From: Oscillibacter valericigenes
GTDB taxonomy: Bacteria; Bacillota; Clostridia; Oscillospirales; Oscillospiraceae
NCBI RefSeq assembly: GCF_021531315.1
Contig: NZ_JAFBIQ010000004.1
Span: forward strand, 1-64,000
Length of the DNA stretch: 64,000 nucleotides
Reading direction: 5' to 3'
The position numbers and the translations under genes were made by a program. The stretch's first letter is position 1; each line of letters begins with the position of its first letter. Shown piece by piece: positions 14,590 to 23,355 of this stretch. The notes below the pieces were generated by a model, which saw only the letters and a list, made by a program, of their open reading frames with translations, was not told where the DNA came from and did no database searches.

Positions 14590-15477
14590 TCAATTGCCGT
14601 GCCGGGCGGTCAGCTCGCGCTTGAGCCGCTCGCCCGTCGGCGTGGCGGCAAGGCCGCCGAGCGCCGTTTCGCGGAATTCGACTGGCATTCGCCGCCCGAC
14701 CTCACCCATCGCGTCGATGACCTCATCGACAGGGATGCGGCTCTCGATGCCCGCGAGTGCCATGTCCGCCGCGCTCACGGCGTTGACCGCGCCGATGACA
14801 TTGCGCTTGACGCAGGGCACCTCGACCAGTCCCGCGACGGGATCGCAGACAAGGCCCATGAGGTTTTTAAGCGCCATCGCCACCGCGTGGCCGATCTGCT
14901 CGCCCTCGTTCTCGCCGCCGCGCAGAGCGACGAGCGCCCCCGCCGCCATGGCGGAGGCCGTGCCGATCTCGGCCTGACAGCCGCCGGACGCGCCTGCAAT
15001 GCTCGCCTTGCGGGCGATGACCTCGCCGATACCCGCAGCGACATAAAGCGCCTCCAAAAGCTGATGCTGCGTCAGCTCCTCATATTTACAAAGCGGCAGC
15101 AGCACCGCAGGCAGCACGCCGCAGGCGCCCGCTGTGGGCGCCGCGACGATGCGGCGCATACAGGCGTTGGACTCCGCCATCGAAAGCGCCTCGGCAATGA
15201 CCTCGCTGACATAGCCGCCTGTCATAGCGCAGCCGCGGAAGTTGTATTGACGCATTTTCATGCCGTCGCCGCCGACCAGCCCGCTCACCGAGCGCTTGCG
15301 CCCCGTGTAGCTGTCCGCCGACTCCTGCATGGCCCGCCAGGTCGTGAGCATCTTCGCCATGCTCGCCTCGCGGCTGACCTGCCGCTCCTCCATATCGTCG
15401 GCGAGGACGACCTCCCAGAACTCCTGCCCGTTTTGCGCCATGCGCTCAAAGATCTCCTTCATCGAAGCCAGAGCCAT
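14590..15477 (-). CDS. sdaAA: L-serine dehydratase, iron-sulfur-dependent, alpha subunit
   Basis: The 295 residues match the catalytic alpha subunit that, with the beta subunit, deaminates L-serine to pyruvate using a [4Fe-4S] cluster. Visible landmarks are [37 protein letters not shown], a Cys in [19 protein letters not shown] and [18 protein letters not shown], which supply the cluster cysteines. The start at 15477 has AAGGAGG at good spacing and overlaps the sdaAB end by 32 bp, indicating translational coupling. It is downstream of sdaAB in one operon. Confidence 0.95.
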   Translation of the reverse strand: MALASMKEIFERMAQNGQEFWEVVLADDMEERQVSREASMAKMLTTWRAMQESADSYTGRKRSVSGLVGGDGMKMRQYNFRGCAMTGGYVSEVIAEALSMAESNACMRRIVAAPTAGACGVLPAVLLPLCKYEELTQHQLLEALYVAAGIGEVIARKASIAGASGGCQAEIGTASAMAAGALVALRGGENEGEQIGHAVAMALKNLMGLVCDPVAGLVEVPCVKRNVIGAVNAVSAADMALAGIESRIPVDEVIDAMGEVGRRMPVEFRETALGGLAATPTGERLKRELTARHGN

Positions 15478-16144
15478 CCTCGTCGTCCTCCTTATCATAA
15501 TAGGTCACACCCAGAATACCGGGCAGTTCGGAGATAAATTCCACCTGCCGTGGCCTGATGTGCTGGTCGGTCTCGATGACCATCAGCGCGTCGCCGCCTC
15601 GCTTATGGCGGTGGACGCTCATGTTCGCCACATTCACGCGCAGCTGGTTCAAAATGCTCGTCACCGCGGCGACCGAGCCGAACTCGTCCTGATTGCGCAC
15701 GACGAGCGTATTGCTCTCACCGGTGAAGTTGACCTCGATGCCGTCGAGTCGGTTTACCATAATGCGACCGCCGCCGAGCGAGCTCGCCTGCACGGTGAGC
15801 CGCTTTCCGCTCTTGCCGATCAGCTCCAGAACCGCGCTGTTCGGGTGCGCGTCGCGCAGGTCGATCTCGTCGATGGTATAGCGCAGCCCCGCCTTTTCCG
15901 CCTCTTTAAAGGCGTTGGGGATGCGCAGGTCGTCCGGCCTCATGCCGAGCAATCCCGCCACGAGCGCGCGGTCGGTGCCGTGGCCCCGACCCGTTTCGGC
16001 AAACGAGCCGTAGAGGTGGATCTTCGCTTCCGCAGCCTCTTCACCGAGCAGCGTGCGCGCCATCGCGCCGATGCGCGCGGCGCCCGCCGTGTGCGAGCTG
16101 GAGGGGCCGACCATGACGGGGCCTAAAATATCAAAAATATCCAT
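15446..16144 (-). CDS. sdaAB: L-serine dehydratase, iron-sulfur-dependent, beta subunit
   Basis: The 232 residues start MDIFDILGPVMVGPSSSHTA, the hallmark of the beta subunit, with GSFAETGRGHGTDRALVAGL in the middle. The C-terminal third is an ACT domain (NTLVVRNQDEFGSVAAVTSI, NVANMSVHRHKRGGDALMVI) that may sense serine. The start at 16144 is chosen because AAAGGAG precedes it; an upstream in-frame ATG lacks support. The distal tail is acidic ([16 protein letters not shown]). First gene of the sda operon. Confidence 0.95.
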   Translation of the reverse strand: MDIFDILGPVMVGPSSSHTAGAARIGAMARTLLGEEAAEAKIHLYGSFAETGRGHGTDRALVAGLLGMRPDDLRIPNAFKEAEKAGLRYTIDEIDLRDAHPNSAVLELIGKSGKRLTVQASSLGGGRIMVNRLDGIEVNFTGESNTLVVRNQDEFGSVAAVTSILNQLRVNVANMSVHRHKRGGDALMVIETDQHIRPRQVEFISELPGILGVTYYDKEDDEDGSGFDEGDL

Positions 16145-16214
16145 ACCGTTCGTTCTCCTTTGCGCGGTACTGATGATGTCTGCCATTATAGCAAAGAGCG
16201 TGCAGATTGCAAGC

Positions 16215-18011
16215 TCACTTTCTCATCGGCGCGGTCGCCTCACGCAGCCACGCGCGCGTCGGCGCGTCGAGCTGCGGCGCAAGGACTTCATACACGCGCG
16301 CGTGATAGGCGTTGAGCTGTGAAAGCTCGCGGTCGCTCAAAAGCGAAGGCTCGAGCTCGTCGCGGTCGAAGGGCGCGAGCGTCAGCGGCTCAAGAGAGAG
16401 GAAGCAGCCGTATCCGTTCTCCTCCGCCGTGCGCACGAGGACTAGATTTTCCAGCCGCACGCCGAATTTGCCCGCGAAATACAGCCCCGGCTCGTCGGAG
16501 AAGACCATGCCCGGCTTCAGCTCGATCGGCCGCGCGTCGGGTGCGAGCTTCCAATGGATGCGCTGCGGGCCCTCGTGGACACTGAGAAGATAGCCCACGC
16601 CGTGCCCCGTGCCGTGATTATAGTCCAGCCCCTCGTCCCAAAGCGGGCCGCGGGCAAGAATATCGAGGTTCTCCCCCGTCACGCCCGTGCGAAAGCGCGC
16701 GGCGGCGAGGGCAAGATGTCCGCGCAGGACGAGGGTACAGGCGCGCTTTTCCTCCGCCGTGACGGGGCCGAGCGCGACGGTGCGCGTCACATCGGTCGTG
16801 CCTGTGCGGTAGTGCCCGCCGGTATCGGCGAGCAGCAAGCCGCGTGCTTCGAGCGGCGCGTCGCTCTCGGTGGTCGGCTCGTAGTGGACGATTGCGCCGT
16901 GGGGACCGTAGGCAAGGATGGGGGCAAAGCTGGGGCCGAGGTAGTCCGCGCTCTCGCGGCGGTATTCCTCCAATTTTGCCGCAGCGCTCAACTCGCTCGC
17001 TCCCTCGCGCACGGCGTAGCGCTTGAGCCAGCAAAGGAAGCGTGTGAGCGCGACGCCGTCATCCAGGTGGGCGCGGCGGAAATTCTCCTGCTCCGCCTCG
17101 TTCTTGACCGCCTTCATCGCCGCGATGGGACTGGGCCGCTCAAGCGCCTCCGCGCCCTCCGGCAAGCTCTGCGTCAGTCGATAGTTCGCGCTCGCGCCGT
17201 CTAAAAGGACGCGTGTGCCGCGCGGCAGTGCGGAAACGAGCGCGTAAATGTCGGCATAATCGGCAAGGCGCACGCCGTCGGCAGCAAGCGCCGTCTCTAT
17301 CTGCGCACCGACCGCGCTCTCTCGGGCGCAGAGCGTGGCGGCATCCTTTGTCAAAAGCAGAAAGCCGAGGAACACGGGCGTACACGCGACATCGTCCCCG
17401 CGCAGGTTCAAAAGCCACGCGAGCTCGTCGAGTGCGGTGACAATAAAGGCGTCCGCGCCCTCCCTTTCCATCGCCGCGCGCACGCGCACGAGCTTGTCCG
17501 CGCGCGTTTCCCCGGCGTATTCCACGCCCAGCTCCCACACCGGCGCGGCGGAGAGCGGCGCCCGGTCGGGCCAGAGGGCGTCGACGAGATCCTCGCCGCC
17601 GGAAAAGCGGATCTTTTTTGCGCTCAGCTTCTTCCCCAGCCGCCGCGCAAGCGCGGTGCTGACCGTGCGCGCGTCGAAGCCGAGCAGGCTCCCCTCCTCC
17701 AGCTGCGCAAAGAGGAAGTCCGCGAGCGTCGGCACGCCCGGCTCGCCGGAGCGCATCAGCTCGATACCGCTGCCGGCAAGCTGCTCTTCGGCTTGTAGGA
17801 AATAGCGTCCGTCCGTCCACAGCAGCGCACGGCTCGGCAGAACGAGCAGTGTCCCCGCGCTGCCGGTGAAGCCGGAGAGGTATTCCCGCGCTTTGAAGTA
17901 GCCGCCGACATACTCCGAGGCGTGGAAATCGTCGGTCAGGACAAGGTAGGCGGCAAGACCGCGCTGCGCCATCGCGCGGCGCAGTGCCGTGAGCTTTTCC
18001 GTCGTGGTCAT
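16215..18011 (-). CDS. Aminopeptidase P family protein (M24 Xaa-Pro aminopeptidase)
   Basis: This 598-residue protein has the three-domain form of eukaryote-type aminopeptidase P: two creatinase-like N-terminal domains (HASEYVGGYFKAREYLSGFT; LAWLLNLRGDDVACTPVFLG) and a C-terminal pita-bread domain. Metal ligands are visible as Asp in LLADTGGHY and GTTDVTRT, His in VGYLLSVHEG, and Glu in FSDEPGLY and VRLENLV. It should remove N-terminal residues before proline. The ATG at 18011 has a GGAGGAG site. It shares its strand with sda but is separated by 70 bp. Confidence 0.93.
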   Translation of the reverse strand: MTTTEKLTALRRAMAQRGLAAYLVLTDDFHASEYVGGYFKAREYLSGFTGSAGTLLVLPSRALLWTDGRYFLQAEEQLAGSGIELMRSGEPGVPTLADFLFAQLEEGSLLGFDARTVSTALARRLGKKLSAKKIRFSGGEDLVDALWPDRAPLSAAPVWELGVEYAGETRADKLVRVRAAMEREGADAFIVTALDELAWLLNLRGDDVACTPVFLGFLLLTKDAATLCARESAVGAQIETALAADGVRLADYADIYALVSALPRGTRVLLDGASANYRLTQSLPEGAEALERPSPIAAMKAVKNEAEQENFRRAHLDDGVALTRFLCWLKRYAVREGASELSAAAKLEEYRRESADYLGPSFAPILAYGPHGAIVHYEPTTESDAPLEARGLLLADTGGHYRTGTTDVTRTVALGPVTAEEKRACTLVLRGHLALAAARFRTGVTGENLDILARGPLWDEGLDYNHGTGHGVGYLLSVHEGPQRIHWKLAPDARPIELKPGMVFSDEPGLYFAGKFGVRLENLVLVRTAEENGYGCFLSLEPLTLAPFDRDELEPSLLSDRELSQLNAYHARVYEVLAPQLDAPTRAWLREATAPMRK

Positions 18012-18082
18012 CGTGTGTCTCCTCCTGCGCTCATGTAGTTTTTCTATCCTACACCGCCGCGCCCGTTTTGTAAAGCCGAGCC

Positions 18083-18111
18083 TTGACAATCCGCGGGTCA
18101 GCGTCTATAAT
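18083..18111 (+). promoter_or_regulatory. Consensus sigma-A promoter of greA-lysS
   Basis: TTGACA (18083-18088) and TATAAT (18106-18111) are both exact consensus boxes with a 17-base spacer, 80 bp before greA. Confidence 0.85.
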
Positions 18112-18191
18112 ATTTTCACTTATCATGTGTTAGTATGCGCTGCCGCCGGTGTCAATGGGTTTCGGGGGTCGGCGCATAGAAAGGAAAGGCC

Positions 18192-18668
18192 ATGAAAAAA
18201 GAGTATAAGATGAGCGCGGCGCGCCGGCAGGAGCTGCAGGACGAACTGACCTACCTCAAGACCGTGCGCGAAAAAGAAGTCGCGGAGCTGATCAAGGAAG
18301 CGCGCGGCTTCGGCGATCTGAGCGAAAACAGCGAGTACGACGAGGCGAAAAACGAGCAGGGCAAGCTCTACTCCCGCATTGCGGAGATCGAGGACATTCT
18401 GCTCCACTGCGTCATCGTGGACGAGAGCGAGGGATCAGCCAATACCGTGAGCATCGGCTGCTCCGTCACGGTCGTAGACCTCAAGACCGGGCGCGAGATG
18501 CCGCCCTACAAGGTCGTGGGCAGCCAGGAGGCCGATCCCATGCACCGCGCCATCAGCGAGGAATCGCCCTTCGGCCGCGCTCTCGTCGGGGCGAAGGAGG
18601 GCGACGAGATCAGCGTCGAGGCGCCCATCGGCACCATTCGCTACCGCATTGAAAAGATCGAGCGCTGA
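18192..18668 (+). CDS. greA: Transcription elongation factor GreA
   Basis: The 158 residues match GreA: an N-terminal coiled-coil (about residues 8-80) containing KEARGFGDLSENSEYDEAKN, whose acidic tip enters the RNA polymerase channel to trigger cleavage of backtracked RNA, and a C-terminal FKBP-like domain (VGSQEADPMHRAISEESPFG, ALVGAKEGDEISVEAP). AAAGGAAAG precedes the ATG. It lies 32 bp before lysS under a perfect promoter, a pairing common in Firmicutes. Confidence 0.97.
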   Translation: MKKEYKMSAARRQELQDELTYLKTVREKEVAELIKEARGFGDLSENSEYDEAKNEQGKLYSRIAEIEDILLHCVIVDESEGSANTVSIGCSVTVVDLKTGREMPPYKVVGSQEADPMHRAISEESPFGRALVGAKEGDEISVEAPIGTIRYRIEKIER

Positions 18669-18700
18669 GGCTCGAAGACGATAGTAAGGAGAAGGAAAAC

Positions 18701-20647
18701 ATGGCAGAGAACAACCAGACCAACGCTCCCGCGCAGGAGCAGGACCTTTCCGAGATCCTCAAGGTCCGCCGCGAAAAGCTTGCGGCGCTGCGCGCCGAGG
18801 GGCGCGATCCGTTCTGTGAGACCCGTTTCGATGTCAGCCACCATGCGCAGGACATCAAGGACAACTTTGACGCGCTCGAGGGCAGCGAGGTCACCCTCGG
18901 CGGCCGCTTGATGAGCAAGCGCGGCATGGGCAAGGTCAGCTTCTGCGACCTGCAGGACAAGTCCGGCCGCATCCAGCTCTACGCCCGCAAGGACGAGATG
19001 GACGAGGCGGAATACGACCGCTTCAAAAAGTATGACATCGGCGACATCGTCGGCGTGCGCGGCGAGGTGTTCCGCACCCAGCGCGGCGAAATGAGCGTGC
19101 GCGTGAAGGAGATCAAGCTGCTCTCCAAGTCCCTGCGCCCGCTGCCGGAGAAGTTCCACGGCCTCACGGACAAGGAGCTGCGCTACCGCCAGCGCTATGT
19201 CGACCTCATCGTCAACCCCGAGAGCAAGCGGAATTTTGAGATCCGCTCGAAGTTTGTCGCCTTCCTGCGCCGCTACCTCGATTCCCTCGGCTTTATGGAG
19301 GTCGAGACCCCCGTGCTCAGCCCCATCGCGGGCGGCGCGAACGCGCGCCCCTTCATCACGCACCACAACTCGCTCGACATTGATATGTATATGCGCATTG
19401 CCACCGAGCTGCACCTCAAGCGTCTGATCGTCGGCGGCATGGAGCGTGTGTATGAGGTGGGCCGCATCTTCCGCAACGAGGGCATGGACACCAAGCACAA
19501 CCCCGAGTTCACCACCTGCGAGCTCTATCAGGCCTTCACCAACCTTGACGGCATGATGGACATTTTGGAGGGCATCCTCACGGGTGCCGCGAAGGAGATC
19601 CTCGGCACCTATCAGCTCGAGTGGCTCGGCCACAAGATCGACCTCACGCCCGCGTGGCCGCGCATCACGATGGCGCAGGCCGTCAAGAATGTGACCGGCG
19701 CGGACTTCATGGCCATCGAGGGCGACGCCGAGGCCGCTGCGGCGCTTGCCAAGAGCGTCGGCGTCGATATGGACGGCGTGGACAAGACCTGGGGCAACGC
19801 CCTCTATGAGACCTTCGACCAGAAGGTCGAGGAAACCCTCATCCAGCCGACCTTTATCACCATGTACCCCGTCGAGGTCAGCCCGCTTGCCAAGCGCAGC
19901 CCCTCCGACCCGCACCTCACCGAGCGCTACGAGATGTTCGTGTGCGGCTGCGAGATGGGCAACGCCTTCACCGAGCTCAACGATCCGATGGATCAGTATG
20001 AGCGCTTCAAGGCGCAGGTCGAAAAGCGCGCCAACGGCGACGACGAGGCCGACATGATGGACGAGGACTATGTGATGGCGCTGGAGTACGGTCTGCCCCC
20101 GACGGGCGGTCTGGGCTTCGGCATCGACCGCTGCACGATGATGCTCTGCGGCACGGACTCCATCCGCGATGTCATCCTCTTCCCGACAATGAAGCCGTCG
20201 GATGCCGATCGGAAGGCCTCCAAGGAAGCTGCTGCGCCCGTGCAGGCTGCGCCTGCGGCCGAAGAAAAGATCGACTTTTCCAAGGTGAAGATCGAGCCGA
20301 TCTTCAAGGATATGGTCGATTTCGACACCTTCGCGAAGTCCGACTACCGCGCTGTGAAGATCCTGAAGTGCGAGGCAGTGAAGAAATCTAAGAAGCTGCT
20401 GAAGTTCGTCCTCGACGACGGCGAGCGCAAGGATCGTGTGATCCTCAGCGGCATCCACGAGTATTATGAGCCCGAGGAGCTGGTCGGCAAGACCGCCATC
20501 GCCATTGTCAACCTGCCGCCGAGAAAGATGATGGGCATTGATTCCGAGGGTATGCTCATTTCCGCCGTCCACGAGGAGGACGGCCGCGAGGGGCTGAACC
20601 TGCTGCTGGTGGACGATAAGATCCCCGCCGGCGCAAAGCTGTATTAA
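18701..20647 (+). CDS. lysS: Lysine--tRNA ligase with C-terminal tRNA-binding domain
   Basis: Residues 1 to about 500 are a class II lysyl-tRNA synthetase: an OB-fold anticodon domain (GRLMSKRGMGKVSFCDLQDK), motif 2 (GRIFRNEGMDTKHNPEFTTC) and motif 3 (GGLGFGIDRCTMMLCG). After the usual end near FPTMKP there is an Ala/Glu linker and a further 110-residue domain (about 535-648) with DFDTFAKSDYRAVKILKCEA, ILSGIHEYYEPEELVGK and VNLPPRKMMGIDSEGMLISA. This is an EMAP-II/MetRS-type tRNA-binding fold. Standard bacterial LysRS is about 500 residues, so this is a fusion. Cotranscribed with greA; a strong terminator follows. Confidence 0.95.
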   Translation: MAENNQTNAPAQEQDLSEILKVRREKLAALRAEGRDPFCETRFDVSHHAQDIKDNFDALEGSEVTLGGRLMSKRGMGKVSFCDLQDKSGRIQLYARKDEMDEAEYDRFKKYDIGDIVGVRGEVFRTQRGEMSVRVKEIKLLSKSLRPLPEKFHGLTDKELRYRQRYVDLIVNPESKRNFEIRSKFVAFLRRYLDSLGFMEVETPVLSPIAGGANARPFITHHNSLDIDMYMRIATELHLKRLIVGGMERVYEVGRIFRNEGMDTKHNPEFTTCELYQAFTNLDGMMDILEGILTGAAKEILGTYQLEWLGHKIDLTPAWPRITMAQAVKNVTGADFMAIEGDAEAAAALAKSVGVDMDGVDKTWGNALYETFDQKVEETLIQPTFITMYPVEVSPLAKRSPSDPHLTERYEMFVCGCEMGNAFTELNDPMDQYERFKAQVEKRANGDDEADMMDEDYVMALEYGLPPTGGLGFGIDRCTMMLCGTDSIRDVILFPTMKPSDADRKASKEAAAPVQAAPAAEEKIDFSKVKIEPIFKDMVDFDTFAKSDYRAVKILKCEAVKKSKKLLKFVLDDGERKDRVILSGIHEYYEPEELVGKTAIAIVNLPPRKMMGIDSEGMLISAVHEEDGREGLNLLLVDDKIPAGAKLY

Positions 20648-20660
20648 GATGCCTTCATAA

Positions 20661-20705
20661 CAAAAACGCTCCGCTCCTGCCTTATCGGCAGGGGCGGAGC
20701 GTTTT
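20661..20705. terminator. Bidirectional terminator between lysS and the csaB-murJ gene
   Basis: AAAACGCTCCGC and GCGGAGCGTTTT form a long stem with an internal TGCC/GGCA extension, flanked by A- and T-runs. It serves two converging genes. Confidence 0.9.
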
Positions 20706-20706
20706 C

Positions 20707-23355
20707 TCACCTTCTGAACTTTTTCAGTGTGTCCGCCATAATGGTCTGGCGCAGCAGCAGGCTCACGCCGAGGTAGACTGCGCAGCCGACCGCGCCCGTA
20801 AGCCCGCACTTGACGACGAGCATCAGCTTGCTCTCGTCCGCGGTGACGAGCAGCGCGTGTCCGCCGCGCAGCACGAGCGACATTGCCGCCGTGGCGGCAA
20901 GCCCCTTGGCGAGCGGCACAAGGCGCACGATGCCCGCGCCGCGGAAGAGCTGGCAGATCATTGCGAGCGCCCCGAGCGTCAGGGCGATGGAGGTCGCCGC
21001 CGCGACGCCCGTATCCGTGTAGAACACACGGTTGAGCACCACATTCACCGCCAGCACAGCGAGGTTGATGAGCAGCGGCACGAGCGTTTTCTTCATCGCG
21101 TAATACGCCTTGTTGAGAAGATCGAGCACAGCGAAGGCGCTCATGCCGAGCGCATAGCGGGCAAAGATGCTGCCTGTCATCTCCGTCGATTCGGCGGTGA
21201 AGCTGCCGCTTTCAAAGATGACGCGGATGATGTCGGTGCCGAAGGCGCACATCATCGCGCAGACGGGGAAAATAAAGAGCAGTGTGTTCTCCGTCACGCT
21301 CCAGATATAGCCAAGGTAGCCCTTTGCGTCATCCTTCGTGAACTCGCGGTTGAAGCGCGGGAACATGACCGCGCTGATGCTGTAAAGCACACTCGTGGTG
21401 AGCGGTGTGAAGAGCTTGTCGGCATAGTAGAAGGCGCTGACCGCGCTGTCGTTGAAGGCGGTGGCGGTCGAGGTGTCGATGAGATAGCAGAAGAGGAACA
21501 CCGAGGTCGTAAGCACCGTAACGAGCGCCGTTTTGAAGTAGGTGCCGACATAGTCCGCCCTGCGGTCGATCATCGGGCGGTAGAGATAATGTTCCTTCCT
21601 CGCGTAGGGCAGGCTCATGCCGAGCTGGAAAAACCACGCGAAGCTGCTGGCGATGACCACGCCCTTGATGCCCCATCGCGCGCCGAGCGTGAGCAGGAAC
21701 ACGGCAAGAAAGGCGTTGTAGGGAATGCTCATGCTGCCCTGCAGCTCATAGTGGTCGGTCGCCTGGAAGATGGCGACATTAAGATACGCTGCTGCCACGA
21801 CCGGCAGCGCGCAGGCCATGATGCGAATATAGCTCACAAGCCGCGGAAGCTCAGCTGCCTCGATGTCCCAGATCGCGCCGACGAGCGGCGTGGAGGCAAA
21901 TATCTGCCAGAGTGCGACCGCTCCGAGGGCGCCGAGCAGCGTCACGGTCATCAGCGTGTTCGCCGCGCGCTCGCCGCGCCTGCGGTCTGCGGCAAATTCC
22001 TTGGTGAGGATCGGCACCGCCGCGATGCACAGCGCGTAGCAGACGGTGGTGAAGAGATAAAGCGTCGAATTGTAGGCGGCGGTGTAGAGGTTCGCATCCA
22101 CGCCGGTGCCGAAGATGCTCGCCTGCACCATCTCGCGCACCACGCCGAGGAGCTTGGCAAAGAGCGTCAGCAGAAAGACGATGCTGATCGCGCCCGCTGT
22201 GCGCACGCCGGACTTTTCGCCCTTTTGCGGCACCTCCTTCCTCTTTTTCTTTTTCCCATCCTCCCGCATAATGGCGCAGATCATCTCCTCGTTCGTGTCA
22301 AGCTTGCGGGAAAGCTCCTCCATGTGCTCTTGCACACACGCGGTCTGCTCCGCGCCGTGGGATAGCAAGCGCACGGCCTCTTCTTCAAAAAGCTCCGCGT
22401 CGTACCCCTCCCGCGTGCTGAGCTTATCGAGCCCCACGGAGTTGAGGAAGGCCGTACACTTGGGGTCGTAGGAAACGCCGATGAGCGGCACACCCATGAT
22501 GGCAGCGTAAATGAGCGAATGGAGCCGCACGCCCACGAGCAGGTCCATGCAGCCGATGATCGAGAGCATATCTCCGGAGAGGTACTTCTCGTCCAGGCAG
22601 ACCGCCGTATCATCTGGAAGCTGCGAGGCGATGTGGCGGCAGACCTCGCCGTCCTCTTCGTAGTGGAAGGGGATCAGCACCGACTGCGCGTCATACCGCT
22701 CCTTGAGCCATTGGATCGAGCGCAGGACCTCGGCGACAAAGCGGCTGTTCTTGTTCTTCTCGCGGATGGCCCAGCCGACGACGAGCCGGCCGTCCCGCGT
22801 CACGCCCGCGCGGCGCAGGATGTCCTCCCCCACCGCCTGATCCGCCTTTTTCATGCGGATAACAGGGTCCGCCGTGATGACGACCCGCTCACGCGGTACG
22901 CCGATCTCTCCGAGCAGCACCGCCGAACGCTCGTCGCGCACGACGATGCCGTCCGCGCGCTTGAGCGCCCGCGCCGCAGCGAGGCGGTCAAGCGCCTTGT
23001 CGATCGGCCCAATGCCCTGCGAGTAGATGAAGACCTTTTTGCCGAGAAGCTGCGCAAAGCGGATGATGGCAAGGTAATAGTGCAGGCTCTTGCTGCTCGT
23101 CACATCCTGCAGCAGGCTGCCGCCGCCCGAGATGAGCATATCACAGCGCCGCACCGCGCGCAGAATCGCCGTCGGCGACATCCGCGCCACAGCCTCCACG
23201 CCGTATTTTTCGCGCGTGGCGGCAGGATCGTGCGAGAGCACGGTCAGCGAGCAGTCTGGAATACGCTCGCGCAGCGAGGTGACGAGCGTGCGCAGGATGG
23301 ACTCGTCGCCGATGTTGTCAAAGCCATAGTAGCCGGAAATGAGAATATTATACAT
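20707..23355 (-). CDS. CsaB polysaccharide pyruvyl transferase fused to a MurJ-like flippase
   Basis: Residues 1 to about 365 form a CsaB-type pyruvyl transferase (ISGYYGFDNIGDESILRTLV; LISGGGSLLQDVTSSKSLHY; FIYSQGIGPI; LVGVRLHSLIYAAIMGVPLI), which adds pyruvate ketals to secondary cell-wall polymer. After a Lys-rich linker (GKKKKRKEVPQKGEKS) residues about 380-880 form a MurJ/MviN-type protein of about 14 membrane segments (AKLLGVVREMVQASIFGTGV; AYYADKLF-type FYYADKLFTPLTTSVLYSIS). One uninterrupted 882-residue frame covers both. The start overlaps the DUF5693 gene by 8 bp, so the two are coupled. Pyruvylated polymer is what SLH domains bind, matching the giant SLH proteins further right. 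Confidence 0.9.
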   Translation of the reverse strand: MYNILISGYYGFDNIGDESILRTLVTSLRERIPDCSLTVLSHDPAATREKYGVEAVARMSPTAILRAVRRCDMLISGGGSLLQDVTSSKSLHYYLAIIRFAQLLGKKVFIYSQGIGPIDKALDRLAAARALKRADGIVVRDERSAVLLGEIGVPRERVVITADPVIRMKKADQAVGEDILRRAGVTRDGRLVVGWAIREKNKNSRFVAEVLRSIQWLKERYDAQSVLIPFHYEEDGEVCRHIASQLPDDTAVCLDEKYLSGDMLSIIGCMDLLVGVRLHSLIYAAIMGVPLIGVSYDPKCTAFLNSVGLDKLSTREGYDAELFEEEAVRLLSHGAEQTACVQEHMEELSRKLDTNEEMICAIMREDGKKKKRKEVPQKGEKSGVRTAGAISIVFLLTLFAKLLGVVREMVQASIFGTGVDANLYTAAYNSTLYLFTTVCYALCIAAVPILTKEFAADRRRGERAANTLMTVTLLGALGAVALWQIFASTPLVGAIWDIEAAELPRLVSYIRIMACALPVVAAAYLNVAIFQATDHYELQGSMSIPYNAFLAVFLLTLGARWGIKGVVIASSFAWFFQLGMSLPYARKEHYLYRPMIDRRADYVGTYFKTALVTVLTTSVFLFCYLIDTSTATAFNDSAVSAFYYADKLFTPLTTSVLYSISAVMFPRFNREFTKDDAKGYLGYIWSVTENTLLFIFPVCAMMCAFGTDIIRVIFESGSFTAESTEMTGSIFARYALGMSAFAVLDLLNKAYYAMKKTLVPLLINLAVLAVNVVLNRVFYTDTGVAAATSIALTLGALAMICQLFRGAGIVRLVPLAKGLAATAAMSLVLRGGHALLVTADESKLMLVVKCGLTGAVGCAVYLGVSLLLRQTIMADTLKKFRR

